From assembly GCF_011090385.1 (NCBI RefSeq), contig NZ_SEWW01000004.1, forward strand, positions 124,001 through 188,000: a stretch of DNA of 64,000 bases, in the 5' to 3' direction. This stretch comes from Aquirufa beregesia. Lineage in GTDB: Bacteria; Bacteroidota; Bacteroidia; Cytophagales; Spirosomataceae. A program made the translations under genes and the position numbers. The notes under the pieces were generated by a model that made no database searches, was not told the origin of the DNA, and saw nothing but the letters and a program-made list of their open reading frames with translations. This document shows, piece by piece, positions 56,201 through 61,362 of this stretch; the stretch's first letter is position 1, and each line of letters begins with the position of its first letter.

Positions 56201-59200
56201 GGTTGAAGTAGCAGAAGCAAAACTACCGTTAGCGTTGGACTTAGTCCAAGTAACGGTTTGTCCCGAAGTAGCAACTGGATTGTCATTGGCATCGGCTAAC
56301 TGAGCCGAGATAGTCACTGTAGCACCCGCCACAGGAGAAGAAGATGAAGAAGTAACAAGGTACTTACTAGCAGTACCCGCGACCGTGGTGATGGAAGCAG
56401 AAGTACCTGAAATAGCCGAAGTAGTAGCTGTCACAGTTGTAGCAGTAGCAACCACAGTATGTGTAGTAAATACAACTGTAGCAATCCCACTAGCATTGGT
56501 GGTTGAAGTAGCAGTAGCAAAACTACCATTGGCATTGGACTTAGTCCAAGTAACGGTTTGTCCCGAAGTAGCAACTGGATTGTCATTAGCATCGGCTAAT
56601 TGAGCAGAGATGGTTACAGTTCCACCCGCCACCGGAGAAGAAGATGAAGAAGTAACGATGTACTTACTAGCAGCCCCAGCCACGGTGGTGATAGTTCCTG
56701 ATGTTCCTGAAATAGCCGAAGTAGTAGCTGTCACAGTTGTAGCAGTAGCAACCACAGTATGTGTAGTAAATACAACGGTAGCAATCCCACTAGCATTGGT
56801 GGTTGAAGTAGCAGTAGCAAAACTACCGTTAGCGTTGGACTTAGTCCAAGTAACGGTTTGTCCCGAAGTAGCAACTGGATTGTCATTGGCATCGGCTAAC
56901 TGAGCCGAAATGATTACGGTAGCACCCGCCACCGGAGAATAATTACTACTGGTTACAATGTATTTTGTAGCAGCCCCTACCACGGTAGTAATCGTTCCCG
57001 AAGTACCAGAAATAGCCGAAGTAGTAGCTGTCACAGTTGTAGCAGTAGCAACCACAGTATGTGTAGTAAATACAACCGTAGCAATCCCACTAGCATTGGT
57101 GGTTGAAGTAGCAGTAGCAAAACTACCATTGGCGTTGGACTTAGTCCAAGTAACGGTTTGTCCCGAAGTAGCAACTAGATTGTCATTAGCATCGGCTAAT
57201 TGAGCAGAGATGGTTACGGTAGCACCCGCCACCGGAGAAGAAGACGAAGAAGTAACGATGTACTTACTAGCAGTACCCGCGACCGTGGTGATGGAAGCAG
57301 AAGTACCAGAAATAGCCGAAGTAGTAGCTGTCACAGTTGTAGCAGTAGCAACCACAGTATGGGTAGTAAATACCACAGTAGCAATCCCACTTCCATTGGT
57401 GGTTGAAGTAGCAGAAGCAAAGCTACCGTTGGCGTTGGACTTAGTCCAAGTAACGGTTTGACCCGAAGTAGCAACTGGATTGTCATTGGCATCGGCTAAC
57501 TGAGCCGAGATGGTTACGGTAGCACCAGCCACAGGAGAAGAAGATGAAGAAGTAACGATGTACTTACTAGCAGTACCCACGACCGTGGTGATGGAAGCAG
57601 AAGTGCCTGAAATAGCCGAAGTAGTAGCTGTCACAGTTGTAGCAGTACCTGAAACAGTATGTGTGGTGAAAACAACCGTAGCAATCCCACTAGCATTGGT
57701 TGTTGAAGTAGCAGTAGCAAAACTACCATTGGCATCAGACTTAGTCCAAGTCACAGTTTGACCAGAAGTACTCACAGGGTTATTGTTAGCATCGGCTAAT
57801 TGAGCAGAAATGGTTACTGTAGCACCCGCCACCGGAGAAGAAGATGAAGAAGTAACAATATATTTGGTAGCAGCACCTGGAGTATAGGTGATGGTCGATT
57901 GAGTTTGAGAACCTGTTCCACTTTTTACCTGGGCTCCCCCTAAAGTAGCCACAAATACACCAGAACCTGTTGCAGTAGGAGATGTAACTGTGGCAGTATA
58001 AGTACCATTTCCTACGTCAGTAACAGAACCAATGGTACCAGTACCCGATGATTTAGTGATAGTGACAGTAGCCCCACCAGATCCTATGTTATTACCACTA
58101 CCATCTTTAGCTGTAAGGGTTAATACTTGGGTAGTAGAACCATCAGCAACGATGCTAGCTGAAGTAGGAGTTAATGTAGAAGCGGTGGCATCTGCGGCAC
58201 TTGTGGCTGTAGTAATAGTCCCTGAAGTACCTGTGATACTAGAAGTAGTAGCAGTCACTGTTGTGGCTGTACCTGCAACGGTATGTGTGGTGAATACGAT
58301 GGTAGCAATACCGCTAGCATTGGTTGTTGAAGTAGCAGTCGCAAAACTACCATTGGCATCAGACTTAGTCCAAGTAACGGTTTGTCCTGCAGTACTAACC
58401 GGGTTATTATTCGCATCAGCCAGTTGAGCTGAAATGGTTACAGTGCTACCTGCCACAGGGGAACTAGATGATGAAGTAACAAGGTATTTTGTAGCAGCAC
58501 CTGCAGTAACTACTGTACTTGAACCAGTATTAGCAGTTAAGGTCGCAGCTTGGTCAGTTGCTGTAACCGTTTGATTACCAGCTGTTTTAAAAGTTAGGGC
58601 AAATTGCCTTGTTCCACTGGCTAATGCAGCGCTACTTGGTAGGGTAGCCAGTGCATCCGAAGAAGTAATCACGGCTGTTGGAGTTGCCGAGGATACTATG
58701 TTCCAATAGGCATCCACGGCATTAACAGTAAAATTAAATGAGGATCCTGCCGTTTGAGCTGTAGGTGTACCTGTTTTACCTGTAGCAGTTCCTGGAGCAG
58801 CTGTTTCGCCAGGCATCAATACTTGTAATTTGTTAACAGTACCAGCTGTAACTAATGTTGTTGCCCCAGTATTTGCAGTTAATGTAGTAGCCTGGTCTGT
58901 AGCTGTGACAGTTTGATTTCCTGCCGTACGGAAAGATACGGTGAATGTTCCAGTACCAGCCGCTAAAGCGGCACTGGCTGGATGTGTATCATTGGCATCA
59001 CTGGTGGTGATGACTACAGTGGGTGTAGATGTATTAACTTTATTCCACCATGCATCCACGGCATTGACAGTTACTGTGGTATTGGAACCAGCGACTTGGT
59101 CAGTTGGGATACCCGTTTTACCTGTGGCAGATCCTGGGTCTGCGGTTTCGCCAGGCATCAATACTTGCAGTTTGGTCACAGGGCCCACCACATAAGCTAC

Positions 59201-60709
59201 GGAAGCGGAACCCGTTAAAATGGATTCAAATCCAGAGGCAACAACGGTGGCTCGGTAATAAATTGTCTGGGGGGCAATTTTACTACTTACCGTAAAGGTG
59301 GCTATACCACTTGCATTCGTTGTAGCGCTTGTTGGACTAATGGTTGATTTGGTAGTTGAACTAGTTAAACCTGCATCTGAAAATTGATCTAAAGTAACTG
59401 TAGCTCCTGATAATGCAGTACCCGCTGCATTTTTTGCGGTGACAGTTAACGTAGTGGTAGTTCCATTGGCCACTATACCAGTGGTACTTGCAGGTGTTAA
59501 AGTAGAGGTAGCGGTGGAGGGGCCGCTGGATGTTTGGTAACTATCCAAATCAGTCCCCACTGGGCTATTATTCATGTTGTATTGTGTATTGGCACTGATA
59601 ATCGGAGTACCATATATACGAACAAGATAACCCACTAAGTTATTGGCATCTGTAATGAAAAGAACAATGATACCCGATGAGCCATTACCCGTGGACTTGT
59701 CTATAAACCCAGGAATAGTTGTTTTGGTCGCCCCAACAAAGTAAGAGAATGATCCTAATATTTTTGAGTTACCTCCTATTGTCCCACTAAATGTAGCTGA
59801 AGAGGTAGGATTCGTTTCAAAGCGCATGGTTGTTGCACTTAATGCACTTGCTCCAGTGGTCGGTTTACCTTGGGCATTGACAGTGGACAGGTATGCTTCT
59901 GCAAGAGTAACGGCTGCTTCTTCTACTGCAAATATTTTGCCTTGAACAGAAATTTTGTTATAATCTTCTCTGTTTTGCATAGCCGCTAATTCTATAGGCT
60001 CTACATCTACCTTCATTTCTTTAACTACAAAAAGTGCACCTTCATCACCAGGTGTATCTTGGTCACCATTTAAATAGTAATCAATCGCGTGGCCATATTC
60101 CTGTAATAATAATCCTACAATTTGACGATCATGAGCTTTAGGGTATATGAAAGAAGCTTTACCTTCTAAGTATTCTTTATTGATGAAGATGATGGGTGAA
60201 CCTGCAGGTCCACGACTCGCAAATGCGGCCATGGCACTATTTAACTCAGACCAACTTAATAGTTGAACGGGAACTTGAAAGCCTTTGTTTAAAACGGCAT
60301 TTCGTAAACTTTGAACTTTTGCATCAAAATCGGAATCAATGGATTTACGTTTACCTGGGAAATATGAAAAAAGTAAATCCCTGTAATTATTTTTTTGAAA
60401 GAAATTGGTTAATAATTGATTGACTGATTTATGAGCTTCTGCAACTCTTTTTTCTGTAAAGTTTAAATCTTTTGCTGCTTCTCTATCAAAAAATAAAACT
60501 TCGTCTGTGGTGGAAGTTTGACCTTGACCAAAAGAACAGGAAGTCGACGTTTTATTAACAGGTAGGGAAGAATAGGAAATAGCCCTTGCTTTTCCGAGGC
60601 CCTTAGTTTCCGTAGTTGAAACCAATAACATCGAAAGCACTACCAGTATAGATAGAAAAGTAGGGAATTGTTTCAACGTTTTGAAATAAGTAGAGTGAAG
60701 TACTTTCAT
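41291..60709 (-). CDS. Giant secreted repeat protein (about 6,472 residues) with T9SS type B sorting domain
   Basis: The start at 60709 opens a plausible signal peptide (FPTFLSILVVLSMLLVST); the frame also has an ATG at 60742. Domain order: a metalloprotease-like domain (about residues 50-230, QEYGHAID at 203-210); a spacer and three Ig-like domains; array 1 of about 14 type A and 4 type B modules (58,510-53,010); two KLSFQVQPSN-type domains; a non-repeated middle; array 2 with a further type B module, about 7 type A, 8 type C and one more type B; two last Ig-like modules; a thrombospondin type 3 array; and the gliding-motility-type sorting domain. Type A and B modules resemble invasin/Big_1-like adhesin domains. 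It should be exported by the type IX system and attached to or released from the cell surface, as an adhesin or biofilm/gliding component. No frameshift is seen over 19 kb. Confidence 0.9.
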   Translation of the reverse strand: MKVLHSTYFKTLKQFPTFLSILVVLSMLLVSTTETKGLGKARAISYSSLPVNKTSTSCSFGQGQTSTTDEVLFFDREAAKDLNFTEKRVAEAHKSVNQLLTNFFQKNNYRDLLFSYFPGKRKSIDSDFDAKVQSLRNAVLNKGFQVPVQLLSWSELNSAMAAFASRGPAGSPIIFINKEYLEGKASFIYPKAHDRQIVGLLLQEYGHAIDYYLNGDQDTPGDEGALFVVKEMKVDVEPIELAAMQNREDYNKISVQGKIFAVEEAAVTLAEAYLSTVNAQGKPTTGASALSATTMRFETNPTSSATFSGTIGGNSKILGSFSYFVGATKTTIPGFIDKSTGNGSSGIIVLFITDANNLVGYLVRIYGTPIISANTQYNMNNSPVGTDLDSYQTSSGPSTATSTLTPASTTGIVANGTTTTLTVTAKNAAGTALSGATVTLDQFSDAGLTSSTTKSTISPTSATTNASGIATFTVSSKIAPQTIYYRATVVASGFESILTGSASVAYVVGPVTKLQVLMPGETADPGSATGKTGIPTDQVAGSNTTVTVNAVDAWWNKVNTSTPTVVITTSDANDTHPASAALAAGTGTFTVSFRTAGNQTVTATDQATTLTANTGATTLVTAGTVNKLQVLMPGETAAPGTATGKTGTPTAQTAGSSFNFTVNAVDAYWNIVSSATPTAVITSSDALATLPSSAALASGTRQFALTFKTAGNQTVTATDQAATLTANTGSSTVVTAGAATKYLVTSSSSSPVAGSTVTISAQLADANNNPVSTAGQTVTWTKSDANGSFATATSTTNASGIATIVFTTHTVAGTATTVTATTSSITGTSGTITTATSAADATASTLTPTSASIVADGSTTQVLTLTAKDGSGNNIGSGGATVTITKSSGTGTIGSVTDVGNGTYTATVTSPTATGSGVFVATLGGAQVKSGTGSQTQSTITYTPGAATKYIVTSSSSSPVAGATVTISAQLADANNNPVSTSGQTVTWTKSDANGSFATATSTTNASGIATVVFTTHTVSGTATTVTATTSAISGTSASITTVVGTASKYIVTSSSSSPVAGATVTISAQLADANDNPVATSGQTVTWTKSNANGSFASATSTTNGSGIATVVFTTHTVVATATTVTATTSAISGTSASITTVAGTASKYIVTSSSSSPVAGATVTISAQLADANDNLVATSGQTVTWTKSNANGSFATATSTTNASGIATVVFTTHTVVATATTVTATTSAISGTSGTITTVVGAATKYIVTSSNYSPVAGATVIISAQLADANDNPVATSGQTVTWTKSNANGSFATATSTTNASGIATVVFTTHTVVATATTVTATTSAISGTSGTITTVAGAASKYIVTSSSSSPVAGGTVTISAQLADANDNPVATSGQTVTWTKSNANGSFATATSTTNASGIATVVFTTHTVVATATTVTATTSAISGTSASITTVAGTASKYLVTSSSSSPVAGATVTISAQLADANDNPVATSGQTVTWTKSNANGSFASATSTTNASGIATVVFTSHTVSGTATTVTATTSAISGTSATITTVAGTASKYIVTSSSSSPAAGGTVTISAQLADANDNPVATSGQTVTWTKSNANGSFASATSTTNASGIATVVFTTHTVVATATTVTATTSAISGTSGTITTVAGAASKYIVTSSSSSPVAGATVTISAQLADANNNPVSTSGQTVTWTKSDANGSFATATSTTNASGIATVVFTTHTVSGTATTVTATTSAISGTSGTITTVVGAADATASTLTPTSASITANGSSTQVLTVTAKDANGNNVGAGGATVTITKSSGTGSIGSVTDVGNGTYTATVTSPTAVGSGVFVATLGGAEVRSGTGSQTQSTITYIPGAASKYIVTSSSSSPAAGGTVTISAQLADANDNPVATSGQTVTWTKSDANGSFASATSTTNASGIATVVFTTHTVVATATTVTATTSAISGTSGTITTVAGAASKYIVTSSSSSPVAGATVIISAQLADANDNPVATSGQTVTWTKSNANGSFASATSTTNASGIATVVFTSHTVSGTATTVTATTSAISGTTSTITTVPGAADATASTLTPTSASITANGSSTQVLTVTAKDANGNNVGAGGATVTITKSSGTGSIGSVTDVGNGTYTATVTSPTAVGSGVFVATLGGAEVRSGTGSQTQSTITYTAGAASKYIVTSSSSSPAAGGTVTISAQLADANNNPVSTSGQTVTWTKSNANGSFASATSTTNASGIATVVFTTHTVVATATTVTATTSAISGTSATITTVAGTASKYIVTSSSSSPVAGATVTISAQLADANDNPVATSGQTVTWTKSNANGSFASATSTTNASGIATVVFTTHTVVATATTVTATTSAISGTSGTITTVAGAASKYIVTSSSSSPVAGATVTISAQLADANDNPVATSGQTVTWTKSNANGSFATATSTTNASGIATVVFTTHTVVATATTVTATTSAISGTTSTITTVPGAADATASTLTPTSASITANGSSTQVLTVTAKDANGNNVGAGGATVTITKSSGTGSIGSVTDVGNGTYTATVTSPTTVGTGEFIATIGGVHVQNGTGSMQHSVITYTVGPAAKLSFQVQPSNAGALATISPAVNVRIEDTHGNLTSSTANVTIDFGTNAGSGTLSGTKTVAAVNGVATFSDLSINNAATGYTLAVSSAGLTGATSNPFNITTSGAAKLAFSVQPSNATAGSSISPSIKVQILDAAGNPTTATDNITLSIDTNPASGTLSGTLTQSAVAGEATFAGISINKSSASSYKLKATSGSLTEAISSTFLISPNTPTTITVTGITLAPGILGINNNIARVNLVDAYGNFSPAPSDIGVELSLFLGATDRTSDGIERTNASNVVQSNPIQVTIPTSSYFTDISYVRYKVSTIDKTTNPYTVNTNATIKATKYTVGGPSLTTGTSAAFTIVEGKIYSPKTTGNWNAVTWAISNDGGTSFADTVGIKYTYNPYDIVKIPTGITTTLSQSVSLYSMIIDGTFDLTTGGTLTLNHHSGIDGGYNVHTHGTFKNSGGTFTNTNESGSSFLPNFHGGTYWHAKDGGSIPKALWTTQAAGALTKITGLSSTSLSGGFDQAFLHFEWDNSFSGQTMHGNVSIAKDFYLKSGSFSIGDNNTLTLNETVNGSSGGKLKGTTLSTLHVNTTSGSPTLDFASGGQSLKELKVNVTGGTSLTIPSDLNINNTLNLVAGHVVMGNNKKIILPSDASITGASDTRYVEGSISRVIPKQTDPTVAFPIGDATAYTPVTLDFIGRSAASTDLTIESSTNALPDNTEVNGSGIRGDKYVKRKWQVSDGSGTTSNGFTTYNITLGFPAGDIAGSASLSNMIVRKNSAGWKAPSGHVRADGTTKTVKGQNFNSFSDFYIGESTGATSFTLNSPADIAAGTRAAYIGTRLDAALLPYTTGSLTTYLTSTGSGVFYDAASGGNVITSINFADGSSTVNFWFEKTTAATYTITLSDATPADAGAGITDATDDIAVTVGAVDAAASTLTPTVANITANGTSTQVLSVTAKDAYGNNRGTGGDVVTITKSSGTGSIGSVTHAGSGIYTATVTSPTSTGTGVFVATLGGAQVKSGTGSQTQSTITYIPGAASKYIVTSSSSSPAAGGTVTISAQLADANDNPVATSGQTVTWTKSDANGSFASATSTTNASGIATVVFTSHTVSGTATTVTATTSAISGTSASITTVAGTASKYIVTSSSSSPVAGATVTISAQLADANDNPVATSGQTVTWTKSNANGSFASATSTTNASGIATVVFTTHTVVATATTVTATTSAISGTSGTITTVVGAATKYIVTSSNYSPVVGGTVTITAQLVDANNNPVSTPSQTITWTKSNLNGSFSSATSTTNGSGIATVTFTAHTVANTVTTITATDNNNLTGTTPNITSDASGASKLVVSNIAGQTAGTAFAVTVTLTDNNGNVVNATADATVTLTRKTGTGTLGGTLTGTITSGSSAVTISGVTYTKAETGVVLTATGSVAGNVNGKTGDSNAFSVVAGAAAKYIVTSSNTSPIAGTTVTITAQLVDANNNPVTTSGKTITWSKSDANGSFSSATSTTDANGTTTVTFTTHTVSGTSTTITATDNTSLTGTSAGFSSIVGSATKLVVSTIAQQTAGTGFTVTITLIDANGNPVNATADGSVTLTRKTGTGTLGGTLTGTITSGSSAVTISGVTYTKAETGVVLTATGSVAGNVNGKTGDSNAFTVVAGAATKYIVTSSSTSPAAGGTVTITAQLLDANNNPVSTLGKTITWSKSDANGSFSSATSTTDGSGTATVTFTTHTVAGTSTTITATDNNNLTGTTATITAGSGGATKLVVSNIAGQTAGTAFAVTVTLTDNNGNVVNATADGTVTLSRKTGTGTLAGTLIGTLTSGSSAVTISGVTYTKAETGVVLTATGSVAGNVNGKTGDSNAFNVVAGAADATASTLTPTSASITANGSSTQVLTLTAKDANGNNLTAGGATVTITKSSGTGSIGSVTDNGNGTYTATVTSPTSAGSGVFVATLGAAAVKSGTGSQTQSTITYTAGTATKLVVTNIAQQTAGTGFAVTVTLTDANDNPVNATTNGTITLTLKTGTGTLGGTLTGTITSGSSAVTISGISYTKAETGISLTTTGSGTGNVSGKTGDSNTFSVVPGTASKYIVTSSSTSPAAGATVTITAQLVDAYNNSVSTSAKTITWSKSDVNGSFSSATSTTDASGTATVTFTSHSVAGTTTTITATDNNNLTGTTATITAGSGGATKLVVSNIAGQTAGSAFAVTVTLTDANGNPVNASTNGTVTLTLKSGIGTLAGTLTGTINAGSSAVTISGVTYTKAETGVALTATGSGSGNVSGKMGDSNSFSVVAGAGAKYIVTSSNTSPTAGGTVTITAQLVDANNNPVATSGKTITWSKSNANGSFSSATSTTDANGTATVTYTTHTVSGTSTTITATDNNNLTGTSAGFSSEAGAASKLIVSTIASQSAGTAFPITITLTDTNGNPVNATANGTVSLTLKTGTGALSGTLTGTINAGSSAVTISGVSYTKLESGVVITATGSGSGNVSGKSGDSNAFNVNAGGANRFIISTITDKIALNAFSLTATLVDANDNLVNADVNTTVTVGIKTGTGTLGGTLTGSLLSGSSSVTISGITYDKVESGVELKATASSAGNTHGKIGHSNAFSVSAGIGSKIKLSPLSNYVAGTSQTITATLTDENDNTVLATANSTITLSVKTGTGTISGTYTGIILAGTNSVTITGILYNKAETGIVLRATGTGVGSNVNGKVGDSNAFTVSPGPLYRYFISGLTRQEAGTTQTVTIRALDQYDNVVLSYVGSKPITFTGATAASEIYKPSAGAPNNTPTSIGGGTGTLNQTVKKTNQTTTSTTININATAAGNTVIQNPGSNIISLNATVSTLAEFGSTVNLTFTNGLASAVIILYKAETAIISATDGVVNTPKEGELQVEVVSSSFAKLEVTLAPQQVVGQPLVGSLKALDQYGNVVKNFDASQNNITIVVNNLTGVVTGLSGTIKLTSPTDFVNGVADFSLLGVKYQGGSGNGGFSFTPSTGSGVQAENIVVVADDVDGDGVSDEKETTDGTDKNDPCSYLVASQDFSKTSLTWKSADCDGDGTTNGTDAAPLNSCIGGIPGYIPVKGSLGYQRYFLGDCDGDGITNDMECYGGYTGGTVCQDFDSDGIPNSQDPDSDNDGIWDIIEKNIDSDGDGDANYLDLDSDNDGILDAMEKTSDTDSDGIPNYLDTDSDGDGILDAWEATNSTRGVIDTNYDGRVDINGAAPDVNGNGLVDFLESNPAPVPDTDKDGTPDYLDLDSDGDAINDQVESTSDSDKDGKPNYRDKDSDGDWLGDTDERDRDNDGDGIPNYLDLDSDGDGIPDAWEGKNKCATCDNRNDDNDDGWDDRGQYKALIDTDKDGSPDFFDLDSDNDCIPDRIELGGDSDSDEIPNFRDSDSDGDGIPDKVESVVCENPVDTDKDGIKDFEDLDSDGDGIPDSLEAGANPGTPVDSDKDGLADYRDTDSDGDGILDIYEAGNNPKNPVDSDKDGIADYLDLDSDGDSISDQIEGGAAGFKPLDSDNDGIEDYRDLDSDNDTIPDKVEVGSSPSNALDSDQDGNYDFRDPDSDGDGLPDKVEVGPDVNNPMDTDKDGKADYIDTDSDNDSILDRLEVGSDPKKPVDSDGDGLPNYRDADSDNDTILDNFEVGPDALIPSDFDKDGIPDYIDNDSDNDTIPDKVEVGPNPATPLDTDKDGFFDYRDTDSDNDGLLDKIEAGSDPNRPIDSDKDGLPDYRDADSDNDGIPDKIEVGKDSNNPVDTDRDGIPDFRDIDSDNDGTPDSIGAGSNLNTPLDTDKDGIYDYVDPDDDNDGIPDLLEDDLNYGAMPDCDKDGIPNRLDPDTCDTFVPQGISPNNDGFNDKLVIPGILNFRNRLSIYNRWGDLIFETDNYKNDWGGESSTNNVLTIDKKLPDGVYYYVVDFFGVKPNISSYVFISRTALDR
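41294..41600 (-). other. T9SS type B C-terminal sorting domain of the giant protein
   Basis: The last 100 residues begin CDTFVPQGISPNNDGFNDKL and continue with LSIYNRWGDLIFETDNYKNDW, GVYYYVVDF and SYVFISR. This is the gliding-motility-associated C-terminal domain (CHU_C type) that directs proteins through the type IX secretion system. Type B domains often lead to release or PorV/SprF-dependent surface assembly, not the classical A-type anchoring. Confidence 0.9.
41600..44070 (-). repeat. Thrombospondin type 3 calcium-binding repeat array
   Basis: About 820 residues are built from DxDxDG motifs such as DSDGDGIPDKVE and DTDKDGIPDY. In the C-terminal half (about 41,690-42,900) they settle into a regular 34-residue (102-base) unit that also carries a VEVGxNPxxPLD-type linker. 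Thrombospondin type 3 repeats bind calcium and form a rigid stalk. Here the array would carry the sorting domain away from the Ig-like modules. Confidence 0.88.
49311..49381 (-). repeat. 71-base variant tract shared with 56934-57004
   Basis: By eye this tract is identical to 56934-57004, 7.6 kb away. Both encode the uncommon TSSNYSPV in place of TSSSSSPV. One copy lies in array 2, the other in array 1. Confidence 0.7.
49961..50035 (-). repeat. 75-base type B tract shared with 57884-57958
   Basis: By eye identical to 57884-57958. Both carry the GGAQVKSGTG version of the type B module end, while the type B modules in between carry GGAEVRSGTG or GGVHVQNGTG. Confidence 0.65.
50280..52370 (-). 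other. Non-repeated middle region of the giant protein
   Basis: About 700 residues without the Ig-type repeats. They contain GKIYSPKTTGNWNAVTWAIS, LYSMIIDGTFDLTTGGTLTLNHH and similar turn-rich strands that look like a right-handed beta-helix or G8-type domain, then PKQTDPTVAFPIGDATAYTPV, a block common in Bacteroidota surface proteins. A Calx-beta-like Ig domain ends the region. It may be the ligand-binding part; that is inference. Confidence 0.6.
54249..54554 (-). repeat. 306-base block of a 924-bp higher-order repeat, copy 1
   Basis: Appears base-for-base identical to 55173-55478, an offset of 924 bp (two 300-bp type A units plus one 324-bp type B unit). It covers nearly a whole type B module. 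A third close copy ends at about 53,335. Confidence 0.7.
55173..55478 (-). repeat. 306-base block of a 924-bp higher-order repeat, copy 2
   Basis: Matching copy of 54249-54554. The A-A-B order between the copies suggests that a three-module segment was duplicated as one unit. Confidence 0.7.
56934..57004 (-). repeat. 71-base variant tract shared with 49311-49381
   Basis: Matching copy of the tract at 49311, in array 1. The neighbouring type A modules of array 1 carry the SSSSSPV codons instead, so this tract stands out from its surroundings. Confidence 0.7.
57884..57958 (-). repeat. 75-base type B tract shared with 49961-50035
   Basis: Matching copy of the tract at 49961, about 7.9 kb away, in the N-terminal type B module of array 1. 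Confidence 0.65.
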
Positions 60710-61362
60710 ATAATTTTTTGAGAACACAGGTATTCTAATCAAATTTTAATAGAGAATTTGCCCAGAGGATTAGTCCCTGAATAAATTAGCAGAAGCCGGA
60801 AACATGCGTGAATTAGTATGATTTCCCTTGCCAGATATGGTCGGTACATCACAAAGACTTTGCAGCCAAGTAGAAGAATTTTTCATATATAATTTAGGAA
60901 CAGGATATTATATGTCAAAGACTTTTCAAATTGTCTTTGAGATTATAATTCACGCAAATCTAATAATTCCATTTTTGTTGTAGAAATAATCTGAATCGAC
61001 ATTTGTACTCAATTTAAAATTTTGAACAAATGAATTCCGTTAGAAGCTCCTTGGGCGTATTTTCAAAAATGGCCGGAAAAAGGCGATTTGGTAAATCTTA
61101 GAAAAATTCAATTTTTGGCGGAAGCTGAAAAATTGTTTGAATTATAATTTGGAAACAGGATAAGGGAGAAAGATTAAATAAATGACCGCTGACTCAACAC
61201 AATTTTAGCTGTTTTTAAACACCTAAGAGCCTGATTTCATGGAAATTGCAGTTGATTTTCAATCAAACCAATCAAATATTGAGATTGAAATAGACATAAA
61301 ATGTCCCATTGGGGAAAAAAAATAGCAAGTATATAAGGTGGAAAGATGCAAAATAGATTCCT
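60710..61362. other. Long noncoding leader of the giant gene
   Basis: About 650 bases with no convincing gene. Two near-identical 19-base segments lie at 60889-60907 and 61144-61162 (17 of 19 bases the same, ending ACAGGATA). A perfect 8-bp hairpin TCAAAGAC/GTCTTTGA is at 60915-60940. A 23-codon frame at 61030 is too short to support. The duplicated segments and the length of the gap suggest a regulatory region or the remains of a small element. Confidence 0.45.

Larger units (their letters stand above)
53010..58510 (-). repeat. Array 1: homogenized 300-bp (type A) and 324-bp (type B) Ig-like module repeats
   Basis: About 14 type A modules (100 residues, 300 bp exactly) and 4 type B modules (108 residues, 324 bp) follow head to tail. 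The period can be read from the recurring codons for TSSSSSPVAG, which recur every 300 bp (for example at about 56,045, 56,345, 56,645, 56,945, 57,245, 57,545 and 57,845) and every 624 bp where a type B module intervenes. DNA identity between units is very high. The main differences are a few alternating codon blocks (ADANDNPVATSGQ versus ADANNNPVSTSGQ; VVATATTV versus VSGTATTV). Confidence 0.88.

Noticed and set aside
53364-57761. Many plus-strand open frames of about 97 codons with nearly the same translation, antisense to the giant gene
   Set aside because: They recur exactly with the 300-bp module period and are a by-product of the conserved sense codons. There are no start signals and no product features, so they are not genes.
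41300-60700. The regular 300-bp spacing could suggest a CRISPR-like or satellite array
   Set aside because: The repeats are in-frame protein modules within one intact coding sequence, without short repeats and unique spacers.
61030-61101. 23-codon frame (MNSVRSSLGVFSKMAGKRRF...) upstream of the giant gene
   Set aside because: Too short to support from sequence alone, with no ribosome binding site or conservation evidence.
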